Shown here: piece after piece, positions 13,997 through 21,847 of the stretch
Position numbering within the stretch: position 1 is the first letter of the stretch
Layout: each line of letters starts with the position of its first letter
Assembly: GCA_029939015.1 (NCBI GenBank)
Contig: JAOZTV010000002.1
Span: 9,908 to 33,636 of the forward strand
DNA length: 23,729 bases
Origin: Candidatus Aminicenantota bacterium
Lineage (GTDB): Bacteria; Acidobacteriota; Aminicenantia; UBA2199
Reading direction: 5' to 3'
The notes under the pieces: model-generated
The model's input: only the letters and a program-made list of their open reading frames with translations
Told to the model about the DNA's origin: nothing
Databases searched by the model: none
Made by a program: the position numbers and the translations under genes

Positions 13997-16744
13997 CTAA
14001 AACGAATGGTCAAATCTTATGTAAACTTTTGTCTTTAGTTCCGGTTGATTTCCCTTTGCAAATCCAAATGCTACTATTATAGGGCTTCCAAGGTTGAATT
14101 TGACATTGAACTCAGCACCGTAAGAGATAATAGGTTTATTTAATTCTTCCTTAATAACCAGTTTACCAATATCAGTAAATAAAGTCAGATATATTCTTTC
14201 AAGGTAGGGTAAAAAAAGTATAGAATTTTCGATTTTTAAGATAGAGATTCTGTATTCTGTATTTAATAAATAACCTGTTGTTCCAAAAAAATAACCGGAA
14301 GGAAAACCACGCATAAGTCCCAAAAATCCGCTTTTTAAAGGATTTGTGGTTGCTATAGTTCCTAATCCGCCCATAAAAACCCCTCTCTTAAACTCTCCAA
14401 ATGATTTAATCATTGCAAGTCTTAAAGACAAAACATTTGGTCTGAATAAAGAGATATAATGTTTATATTCAAAAAATAGCGTTTTACTATTATATTCGCT
14501 CCCAAAGGATTTAATGTCTTTAGAAAAAGTCAAAGACATTTTGATACCATCGTCTTGTGAGATAGAATCATAATACTCTTTTGATGAATTATATATCAAT
14601 GACAAACCAAGACCATTATATGATTTATTAATAAGGTCAAAATTAAATAATGATTCACTATTTGAATCCTCTTTATTATCTGAACTTATTTTTTCAAAAT
14701 GAATATCAAAAGCAAGATATACCTGATGGTTTTTTGTTTTAATAAATGGATAGTTGAAGAGAAATTGCATTCCAACAGTTCTTAAAAAAAAATCATTTTG
14801 ATATTGATTTCTATATGAATTCTTTTTATCAAAAGCAGACAAACTGAAATTCGGAGAAAAACCATTATATTTATATTTTATACTATAGGAAAAAACTTTT
14901 TTTATAAAGCCATAATTCAAGTTTAATTCATACGCATGTTTATTTAAAATATCATTTCCAGTTGTAATAAAACCAGGTTGTATCTCATTACCAGCATTTA
15001 CGGCAGTAGGAGAAAAATACCCAGGTTTCAAGTCTCTATAAATATTATATTTTTTTTGTATCTTTTTGTTAATTTTTATATGGTTTTTTTCTTCAATATT
15101 TCTTTTATTATAAATTTTTTTTTTAAAATAATCTGTTCTGATTTTACTTAGTTCTGAATATTCTATGGCAAAAGTATTATAGCCATTGTTTTTCAATAAT
15201 ATCAAAGCAATTTTATCCTTTTTATTTGAAAATGAGAAATATTTCAAAAAACCATTCTGATCTTTATTATATATCGAGTATTTATTTTCTCCGATTTTAT
15301 AGCTATACAAAACATTGTCTTTCTCGTATTCTGAAATATAAAACAGAGTATTGGCATCTTTCCACTGTGGATAATAACTTATTTTATTTTCTTCTGAGAT
15401 ATATCTTAAAAATTTGCCATTTATATCAAATAAACCAATTTGCCAATAGGAATTTTTATTTTTTATAGAGCAGGCTATATAATTATTATCAGGAGAAATT
15501 ACCGGTCGTGATAAGGATTCAAAACCCTCTGAAAATACATTGGTTTTTTTTGTCTTTATATTAAAGTATGTCAGATAATCTTTATTGCTTCTTCTTTTTA
15601 TACATAATAAGTTTTGTTTTGAAGCTCGTACCGGATGAAAGAGTCTCTGTTTTATGGACAATTGTTCATGCTTTTTTGTGTCTAAATCATATTCAAATAT
15701 TTCAGAATATTTATAATAAGGTGTACTATTAATACTAGCCGAGTAGTATAGTTTATTTGATTTTGTATCAAAACTAATCCCGGAAACATCATCAGTATTT
15801 AGTATAAAAGACTCTTGATTTTTATTATCTAAAACAATTTGCATTGATTCCTTGAAATTATTTTTTAAATATATTATTTGATTATTGTCAATAAAAACAG
15901 GGTATCTCTGTAACATCCCTGAACCATCAACAATTTTAAAATCTATATTTTTTAAATTTTTCTTTTTCTTCTTATATTTTAATTGAAATTCATTCCATAA
16001 TTCATCAAAATCACCAGAGAGAAAATGCTCTATCTTTGCTCCGGTAGTTCTATACTTATGAGGTTGTTTTGCATAACTGTTAATTAGAGCTATCATAGAA
16101 GCCATTGGATACTTTTCAGCAAGAAATAAAACAAAACCAAGCCCAAAAACAAGTCTTGAATGTTTTGCAGGCCAATTTGAATAGTTTCCACTTAAATTTG
16201 ATAATTGAGGAAAATTTCTTGAATTGGCAATTGACTCTAAAGTAAATAGAAATTCATTCGGTTTTTTTTCTTTTGTTATTAATAGAGCAAAAAAAGTGGA
16301 ATACCCCTCAATTATTGGACTGGGAGTTAGTAACATTGGTGACAAATAATAATGGTTCCCCAAAAATTTTCTCAAAAAACTTATGGGACCACCTTTAATA
16401 TTTGACATAAATATTTTACTTAATTCTTTTGTCATAAAAAAAACAATAGAATTTTTAAATGAACCATAAATCCTATCAGGTTTAGATTCTGCTAAATTAA
16501 TTTTTATCTGACAAAACGGAAATATTGTTGAATCTGAATTAAAAATATCAGAATTATCAGAAAGGAGTATTCTGATGTTTTTTTTTATTTTCACACCTAA
16601 TAAAACACTTAATTTTGTGTAGGCTAACTCAGCTTCTTTTAAAAGAATAATTGCCGATTCTAAATATGAATCAGGATAAACAAGAATAAAGTTTTTAGTC
16701 TTTATTTCCTTCCATTTTATATCTGGGTGAAAATCAGCAATCAA
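13997..16744 (-). CDS. Outer-membrane TolB-like propeller and BamA-like barrel protein; true start probably upstream
   Basis: At least 915 residues. The N-terminal 1-250 resembles the peptidase-MA-like region that precedes beta-propellers in many outer-membrane proteins (WKEIKTKNFILVYPDSY, IIEGYSTFFALL). The usual HExxH is replaced by KELSK (106-110), so it is probably not an active protease. Residues about 270-570 contain repeated TolB/PD40-like blade motifs (SFDTKSNKLYYSAS, PVISPDNNYIACSI). Residues about 610-915 form a bacterial surface antigen (BamA-like) barrel with GFLGLMRGFPSGYFFGTTGYLLNTEYRI, ending in RFDHSF, a typical C-terminal aromatic beta-signal. The only canonical in-frame start is a TTG at 16744. 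Upstream, in frame, lies an evident signal peptide (RRIFIISLVFILISPLIA) reaching to 16789, with GAGG at 16795-16792 correctly spaced from an ATA codon at 16783. It follows the LeuCD-like gene by about 100 bases. Exact role unknown. Confidence 0.82.
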   Translation of the reverse strand: MIADFHPDIKWKEIKTKNFILVYPDSYLESAIILLKEAELAYTKLSVLLGVKIKKNIRILLSDNSDIFNSDSTIFPFCQIKINLAESKPDRIYGSFKNSIVFFMTKELSKIFMSNIKGGPISFLRKFLGNHYYLSPMLLTPSPIIEGYSTFFALLITKEKKPNEFLFTLESIANSRNFPQLSNLSGNYSNWPAKHSRLVFGLGFVLFLAEKYPMASMIALINSYAKQPHKYRTTGAKIEHFLSGDFDELWNEFQLKYKKKKKNLKNIDFKIVDGSGMLQRYPVFIDNNQIIYLKNNFKESMQIVLDNKNQESFILNTDDVSGISFDTKSNKLYYSASINSTPYYKYSEIFEYDLDTKKHEQLSIKQRLFHPVRASKQNLLCIKRRSNKDYLTYFNIKTKKTNVFSEGFESLSRPVISPDNNYIACSIKNKNSYWQIGLFDINGKFLRYISEENKISYYPQWKDANTLFYISEYEKDNVLYSYKIGENKYSIYNKDQNGFLKYFSFSNKKDKIALILLKNNGYNTFAIEYSELSKIRTDYFKKKIYNKRNIEEKNHIKINKKIQKKYNIYRDLKPGYFSPTAVNAGNEIQPGFITTGNDILNKHAYELNLNYGFIKKVFSYSIKYKYNGFSPNFSLSAFDKKNSYRNQYQNDFFLRTVGMQFLFNYPFIKTKNHQVYLAFDIHFEKISSDNKEDSNSESLFNFDLINKSYNGLGLSLIYNSSKEYYDSISQDDGIKMSLTFSKDIKSFGSEYNSKTLFFEYKHYISLFRPNVLSLRLAMIKSFGEFKRGVFMGGLGTIATTNPLKSGFLGLMRGFPSGYFFGTTGYLLNTEYRISILKIENSILFLPYLERIYLTLFTDIGKLVIKEELNKPIISYGAEFNVKFNLGSPIIVAFGFAKGNQPELKTKVYIRFDHSF

Positions 16745-16843
16745 AGGGCTGATTAAAATAAATACAAGTGAGATAATAAATATTCGTCTTACCTCACTTG
16801 CATATAAAAATCTTTTATTACATATAATTACACTACCTCTTTT

Positions 16844-18664
16844 TTACTTTAAAAGTCCACCTTTTTTGTAAATTTCCATTTGGACTTTTGAGAATTTTTC
16901 TATTTCTGTTGTTTTGTTATTACTTAAATTTGTAACCATTCCATTTACAATATCAACTCTGATAGTATCCCTATCCTTAAGTTCAAGACTACTCAGGTCT
17001 TTATATTTCATTACTGGAAAAGCTGCATTTATAGCATTTCTTTCGTAAATTGCACCGAAAGATTCAGCAATTATCACCTGGTTTTCCAAGGACTTAAAAC
17101 AATCAACTGCCTGCTGTCTTGAACTTCCTGCACCAAAATTCTTACCTGTAATTATAATATCTCCAGGTTCTGATTTTTTTGCATAGTCTTTCCAGCCATC
17201 AAGATTATCAAAAGAATATTGACCCATTTCATCTATCTCTGTAATAGCAAGATATTTATTATGGAATATCATATCGGTATCTATATCGTCCTTTGCAATT
17301 ATCCAGACCTTGCCTTCAAAAACAGTTTTTCTCTCTTCCTTTTCTACTGTATTTGCATTTGTATCCTTTTCTGTTGTCGAAATCTTACTTTCTTTCTTTT
17401 CAAATAAAGCAGGTTCTTTAGGAATGTTTTCAGCAGTTGTTATATAACCTGCTACAGCTGAAGCTGCCGCATCTGCAGGTGATGCAAGATAAACAAACCC
17501 CTTGCCCTGTTTTCCTGTAAAATTCCGATTTCCAGTACTGATAGTTACCTCTCCTGTTCCATTCTGACCTATCTGCCCAGCTGCACAACCTGCACAACCT
17601 GCATTGCCAACAAGAACACCTGCATCTTTAAATATTTTGATTATTCCTTCGTCAAGACACCTATTCCATAATTCATCAGTAGAGGGGACTATTTTTAAAA
17701 CAACACCTGGTGCAACCTTTCTGCCTTTTAATACTTCTGCCGCTGCTTTCATATCCTCATATCTTCCATTTGTGCATGAACCGATAAAGGCTGAATCTAT
17801 TTTCTTTCCAAAAAATTCTGAAATTTCAACTGTATCTTCAGGATGTCCCGGTCTGGATATCATCTGTTTGAATTTAGAAAAATCAAGATTTATTTCTTTT
17901 GCATAATGAGCATCGACATCTGCCTTGATAAGTTCGAGCTTTCTTCCTGCTCTTTTTTCACAATATTCCATTATAGCCTTTGATGGAGTAAAAAGGACAG
18001 CTATTGCACCCATTTCAGTTGCCATTGAAGATATTGTAATTCTCTCGTCTAGTGTCATTTTATCTATTTCTTCACCGTAGAGTTCTATTGCATAACCAAG
18101 CATCTGATTTGCCCCAAACTTGTTTAATAAGTTTAATACCACATCCTTTGCTGCAATTTTATCAGGTCTTTTTCCTGTAAGTGTAAGTTTTACAGATTCA
18201 GGTACCTTAAACCAAACTGAACCATTTGCAAAGGTAGCTGCAATATCCCTGTCTCCCATTCCCTGTCCAAAGGCTCCAATTGCACCAAGAATATTTGCAT
18301 GAGAGTCAGTTGATACAAGAGTTGAACCAGGTACTGCAATACCTTTCTCAAATACAAGATGCGTTCCGATACCTATATTAATATCAAATATTTTTATACC
18401 CTCTGCTCTTGCAAAATTCCTGCAAACCTGCTGGTTCTCAGCATATTTCTGATCAGATCCAGTTGGATTTGTATCAAATGTAAAAAATGTCTTTGCAGGA
18501 TCATCAATTTTAAGATTATTCTCAATAAGATTTTTTACAACATTAGGTCCGCCAAAATCTCTTGCAGCCCTTACATCAATTTCTACATCTACAATTTCAC
18601 CTGGCTTTACAATTTCATTTCCTGAATGTTTACTCAGAATATTTTCAATAAAAGTCATTCCCAT
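16844..18664 (-). CDS. Fused LeuC-LeuD-type hydro-lyase, probable aconitase
   Basis: A 606-residue single-chain [4Fe-4S] dehydratase of the aconitase/isopropylmalate isomerase superfamily. The large-subunit part (about 1-410) has STDSHANILGAIGAFGQGMGD and the three cluster cysteines in GSCTNGR (C297) and GCAGCAAG (C357, C360). A hydrophilic Lys/Glu/Thr linker (about 415-450) leads to a LeuD-like swivel domain with AKDDIDTDMIF, the substrate loop HNKYLAIT and NFGAGSSRQQAVDCF. The loop does not match the loop patterns I associate with isopropylmalate or homocitrate enzymes, so specificity is open. No leucine genes are nearby, but an isocitrate dehydrogenase-like gene heads the operon, so citrate to isocitrate is the best inference. 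A GTG at 18673 is in frame; I prefer the ATG at 18664, about 6 bases after AGGTG. Confidence 0.88.
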   Translation of the reverse strand: MGMTFIENILSKHSGNEIVKPGEIVDVEIDVRAARDFGGPNVVKNLIENNLKIDDPAKTFFTFDTNPTGSDQKYAENQQVCRNFARAEGIKIFDINIGIGTHLVFEKGIAVPGSTLVSTDSHANILGAIGAFGQGMGDRDIAATFANGSVWFKVPESVKLTLTGKRPDKIAAKDVVLNLLNKFGANQMLGYAIELYGEEIDKMTLDERITISSMATEMGAIAVLFTPSKAIMEYCEKRAGRKLELIKADVDAHYAKEINLDFSKFKQMISRPGHPEDTVEISEFFGKKIDSAFIGSCTNGRYEDMKAAAEVLKGRKVAPGVVLKIVPSTDELWNRCLDEGIIKIFKDAGVLVGNAGCAGCAAGQIGQNGTGEVTISTGNRNFTGKQGKGFVYLASPADAAASAVAGYITTAENIPKEPALFEKKESKISTTEKDTNANTVEKEERKTVFEGKVWIIAKDDIDTDMIFHNKYLAITEIDEMGQYSFDNLDGWKDYAKKSEPGDIIITGKNFGAGSSRQQAVDCFKSLENQVIIAESFGAIYERNAINAAFPVMKYKDLSSLELKDRDTIRVDIVNGMVTNLSNNKTTEIEKFSKVQMEIYKKGGLLK

Positions 18665-18673
18665 TTTCTTCAC

Positions 18674-19237
18674 CTATTCAATTAAAAGACCCTTGGTCTT
18701 CATAACCATAGGATTAAAAGTTGCAAAATCAGCCTGATGTATCAAAACAGTTTCAACTCTCTGCGGACGACCATCACCCTCTTTGGCATGATTTGCAATT
18801 ATATTTATTATCTCATTGCACATTCCAAGTTTTGCTGCAATAATTGCACCTGAAATTGGGTGTCTTGCACATTTACCTGCAAAACTTTTTCTATATTTCC
18901 CATCAACCAGTTCAATCTCTGATAATTTGCCAACATCGTGTAATAAACCACCAGCATAGATAAAATCAAAATTAATTTCAAAAGGCATCTTCTTATAGTT
19001 GTTTAATAGAGCATTAGCAAGTCCTTCAGCTCCATAGGTTACAGCAAGTGTATGTTCCATTATAGATAAGCCTTCGGTTTCAGTTAAGAGTGTAAAAGGT
19101 ATCTTATCAATTTCTGAAACCTTCCAACCACCATCTTCTGCTGCCATTATCCAGGCTTTAACAGTCTGCTCTCTGAGCTCTTCATCTTTAATTTTATTCA
19201 ATATATCCTTAAAACTTTCTTTAAAAAAATTTTCCAT
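18674..19237 (-). CDS. HD-domain phosphohydrolase-like protein
   Basis: A 187-residue HD-domain protein, cytoplasmic, without other domains. The metal-binding set is H62 (IMEHTLAV), H100-D101 (GGLLHDVGKLSEIE), H126 (CARHPISGAIIAA), H150 (IIANHAKEGDG) and D170 (LIHQADFATFNP). More histidines than the minimal HD motif suggests a dinuclear metal site, as seen in some phosphohydrolases and phosphodiesterases. The start at 19237 is preceded by AGGAGA. It lies 14 bases after the isocitrate dehydrogenase-like gene and ends 9 bases before the chosen start of the LeuCD-like gene, so it is co-translated with two carbon-metabolism enzymes. The substrate is unknown; damage repair of a metabolite or nucleotide control of the pathway are both possible. 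Confidence 0.87.
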   Translation of the reverse strand: MENFFKESFKDILNKIKDEELREQTVKAWIMAAEDGGWKVSEIDKIPFTLLTETEGLSIMEHTLAVTYGAEGLANALLNNYKKMPFEINFDFIYAGGLLHDVGKLSEIELVDGKYRKSFAGKCARHPISGAIIAAKLGMCNEIINIIANHAKEGDGRPQRVETVLIHQADFATFNPMVMKTKGLLIE

Positions 19238-19251
19238 AATTTCTCCTGATA

Positions 19252-20436
19252 TTAAAGATTCTTTATAATCTCGTCAGTCATTTCTGATGTTGAGGCAGCA
19301 CCCTGATCTAAAACTTCCTGACAACCTCTTAATTTCATCATATCATAAGCCATTACCTTGCCATCTTTAATAACCTTTGCAATAGCATTTCTGATTTTTG
19401 TTGCCATTTCCTTTTCACCAATATGATCTAACATCATACAGGCAGATAGTATCATTGCAATTGGATTTACAATTGACCTTTCAAATTTTTCATACTTAGG
19501 AGCTGAACCATGAGTAGGCTCAAATATTGCAACTTCCGCTCCAATATTTGCAGAGCAGGCAAATCCAAGTCCACCAACTAATCCTGCAAAACCATCTGAA
19601 ACAATATCACCAAACATATTGCCACTTACCATTACACCATAAGTTTCAGGGTTTTTTGTCATCCACATCATCTGTGCATCAATATTTGTATTCCATAATT
19701 CAATGTCAGGATAATTTTTCTGCATTTCTATTGCAGCAGTCAACATCATTCCTGAAGTTTCTCTGATAACATTTGGTTTTTCACATAGAGTTACCGATTT
19801 ATAACCGAATTTTTTAGCATGTTCAAAAGCTGCCCTTAAAATTCTTTCCGTTGCTTTTTTTGTAAAAATTCTTGTTGAAATTGACAATTCTTCCTTTGGT
19901 GTATTTGCAAAATTCTTCATCTTGGGATGAGTATTTAAAGCTTCATAAACATTGTCTGGAGGATTTGTCCATTCAACACCACCATATAAGCCTTCAGTAT
20001 TCTGTCTGTATACAGCTACATCAACATTTGGTTCTTCAATTGTATTACCTTTCCCTTTTCTGATAAAATTCAAAGGATTGCCATTAAAGGCTTTACAAGG
20101 TCTTAAACATATATCAAGATTAAAATGCTGTCTTAATCCAACAATTGGACTAAAATAAACAAAACCCTTATCCCTTAATGCAGGGTCAAGTTCTGCCGCT
20201 GCCTCAGCCTTTGGTTTTGAAGTAATTGCTCCAAATAGTGATATTTTATGTTCCTCTAATAATTCTAAAGTTCTTTCAGGTAGTGGGTTTCCCTCTTTAC
20301 ACCAAAAATCCCAACCTATATCTGCATGGACATAATCTGCATCAAATCCTACAGCTTTTAATACTCTTATCGCTTCCGGTAAAACTGTTTTTCCTATACC
20401 ATCTCCCGGCATTGTTACTATTGTTCTTTTAGACAT
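19252..20436 (-). CDS. Isocitrate/isopropylmalate dehydrogenase-family enzyme, probably NADP isocitrate dehydrogenase
   Basis: A 394-residue decarboxylating beta-hydroxyacid dehydrogenase. Visible elements: the N-terminal TIVTMPGDGIGK; the substrate segment FSPIVGLRQHFNLDICLRPC, where S96, R102 and R112 correspond to the E. coli Icd isocitrate-binding Ser113, Arg119 and Arg129; AVYRQNTEGLYGG with catalytic Tyr143; K220; and metal-binding D277/D281 in GNMFGDIVSDGFAGLVGG. The cofactor loop reads EPTHGSAPKY (306-315), and K314-Y315 match the Lys344-Tyr345 pair linked to NADP use in E. coli. AYDMMKL keeps the Tyr391-like residue, with Lys at the Arg395-like position. These features favour isocitrate and NADP over isopropylmalate and NAD, but homoisocitrate is not excluded. 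The ATG at 20436 follows GGGAGGA. It is the first gene of an operon with the HD protein and the LeuCD/aconitase fusion. Confidence 0.88.
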   Translation of the reverse strand: MSKRTIVTMPGDGIGKTVLPEAIRVLKAVGFDADYVHADIGWDFWCKEGNPLPERTLELLEEHKISLFGAITSKPKAEAAAELDPALRDKGFVYFSPIVGLRQHFNLDICLRPCKAFNGNPLNFIRKGKGNTIEEPNVDVAVYRQNTEGLYGGVEWTNPPDNVYEALNTHPKMKNFANTPKEELSISTRIFTKKATERILRAAFEHAKKFGYKSVTLCEKPNVIRETSGMMLTAAIEMQKNYPDIELWNTNIDAQMMWMTKNPETYGVMVSGNMFGDIVSDGFAGLVGGLGFACSANIGAEVAIFEPTHGSAPKYEKFERSIVNPIAMILSACMMLDHIGEKEMATKIRNAIAKVIKDGKVMAYDMMKLRGCQEVLDQGAASTSEMTDEIIKNL

Positions 20437-20468
20437 AATTCCTCCCTTTTTATATTTTTTTTATTTAT

Positions 20469-20489
20469 TACCTAAATTCAATTTAGGTA
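20469..20489. promoter_or_regulatory. Perfect palindrome in the dehydrogenase leader
   Basis: 9-bp arms TACCTAAAT (20469-20477) and ATTTAGGTA (20481-20489) flank a 3-base centre. It lies in the roughly 75-base leader between the predicted transcription start (about 20510) and the ribosome site of the isocitrate dehydrogenase-like gene. It may be a repressor operator or an RNA hairpin controlling the operon; there is no T run to suggest termination. Confidence 0.55.
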
Positions 20490-20516
20490 TTAAACATATC
20501 TGCGACTCTAATACAA

Positions 20517-20545
20517 TTTTTATCATAATAAGTATAAATAGTCAA
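20517..20545 (-). promoter_or_regulatory. Sigma-70-type promoter of the dehydrogenase-HD-LeuCD operon
   Basis: Minus strand: -35 TTGACT (20545-20540), 17-bp spacer, -10 TAAAAA (20522-20517). The -10 is weak, so the exact position is less certain. The -35 directly abuts the -35 of the divergent tldD promoter. Confidence 0.45.
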
Positions 20546-20574
20546 TTGATTTTATCTCATTTTTTCTATAAAAT
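20546..20574 (+). promoter_or_regulatory. Sigma-70-type promoter of tldD-tldE, leaderless
   Basis: -35 TTGATT (20546-20551), 17-bp spacer, -10 TAAAAT (20569-20574). The tldD start codon TTG begins 6 bases after the -10, so the predicted transcription start is on or next to it. Confidence 0.5.
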
Positions 20575-20579
20575 AAGCC

Positions 20580-21845
20580 TTGAAACAAAAAGCAGACAGT
20601 ACACTAGTTGATTTGAAGCATCAAATCAGGTTTTCTATAGATTCAACAGAAAAGAAAACATTCATTTCCAACAATAGAACAGGGATTTTAAAAAGCACGA
20701 TTGATGGCAGGGCGGGTGAATATAGATCCACAGAGTTTGGCTCCATTGAAGAAATAAACAACTATCTTTCTATAAATAACACAAAGCGATCAATTAAAAT
20801 TGACAATAAATTTAATTCTCAATTTACAGCAAGCAGAATACTGAGAGAAAATCAGGATATATTAAATACTCTCGAAAGTCTTAACTTATATAAATGGACT
20901 TTAAGTTCAAAAGTCACTTCTATTCAAAGATATATTCTTAAAAAAAGTGACAAATTTAAAGAAAATACATTTAACCATCTCAATTTATCAATAAATTTCA
21001 AATTATCAGAAAATATGCCGGCTATAGAAATTGGTGTTGGCGTTTCAGATAATCTTAGAATAAATAGAGATGCATTAAAATCAAGGCTCAAAGATATTAT
21101 TGAAAATAATAGAAATTCTAAAAACATTGAATTTAAAAAAAAACTTCCAATTATACTTGATGCAGGCGATGGTGGAATATTGTTTCATGAAATTATAGGA
21201 CATTCTTTGGAAGCTGATTATATTGCACAAAAAATATCCCCATTTACTATTGACGATATTGGAAAACAACTATTTCCAAAAAACTTGACAATTAGTACAA
21301 GTGATAAGAAAGACAACTTTTTTTCACTTAATTCAGACGATGAGGGTAACGAGTTAATTGATACAGATCTTATTTCAAACGGCATATTAAATAAGGTATT
21401 AACTGACAATTATCATAATAAGCTATTAAATACTCAAGCATCGGGCTCTGCAAGAACAGAAAACTTTACACAATTATGTCAACCTAGAATGCATTCCATT
21501 TATATTAAACCCGGTAAATTCAACCCAAAAGAGATGATTGATTCTGTAAAATACGGTATTTTTGTAAAAGAATTTGGAGAAGGAAAAGTTTTTTTCTCCA
21601 ATAAAACATTCTCACTGATTATCAAAGAATCATATCTCATTGAAAATGGTATAATCACAGCCCCCTTGGGCACAATCGTTCTAAAGGGCAATATTTCTGA
21701 AGTATTAAATTCAATTAAAATGATTGGAAATGATTTCAGGTATGATAGAGGTGTATCATACTGTTATAAAAATGGTCAAACTCTCAATGTAAGAGTCGGA
21801 CAGCCTACAATAAAGATTGAAAACGTCATAGTGTCGAGGCTCTGA
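20580..21845 (+). CDS. tldD: TldD metalloprotease subunit
   Basis: A 421-residue TldD protein, the catalytic half of the TldD-TldE heterodimer that degrades unfolded or leader peptides in the cytosol. The zinc site is GGILFHEIIGHSLEAD, with H203, E204 and H208, completed by C395 in GVSYCYKNGQTLNVRVGQP, as in characterised TldD. GSARTENFTQLCQPRMHSIYIKPG is also family-like. It is shorter than usual (about 460-480): the N-terminus begins close to the first beta-strand and lacks most of the usual first helix. The first in-frame start after the stop at 20574 is this TTG, with no ribosome site, and the next Met is at residue 146 inside the fold. A promoter placing +1 at the TTG supports this start as a leaderless one. 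It is followed after 2 bases by tldE. Confidence 0.9.
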   Translation: MKQKADSTLVDLKHQIRFSIDSTEKKTFISNNRTGILKSTIDGRAGEYRSTEFGSIEEINNYLSINNTKRSIKIDNKFNSQFTASRILRENQDILNTLESLNLYKWTLSSKVTSIQRYILKKSDKFKENTFNHLNLSINFKLSENMPAIEIGVGVSDNLRINRDALKSRLKDIIENNRNSKNIEFKKKLPIILDAGDGGILFHEIIGHSLEADYIAQKISPFTIDDIGKQLFPKNLTISTSDKKDNFFSLNSDDEGNELIDTDLISNGILNKVLTDNYHNKLLNTQASGSARTENFTQLCQPRMHSIYIKPGKFNPKEMIDSVKYGIFVKEFGEGKVFFSNKTFSLIIKESYLIENGIITAPLGTIVLKGNISEVLNSIKMIGNDFRYDRGVSYCYKNGQTLNVRVGQPTIKIENVIVSRL

Positions 21846-21847
21846 AT

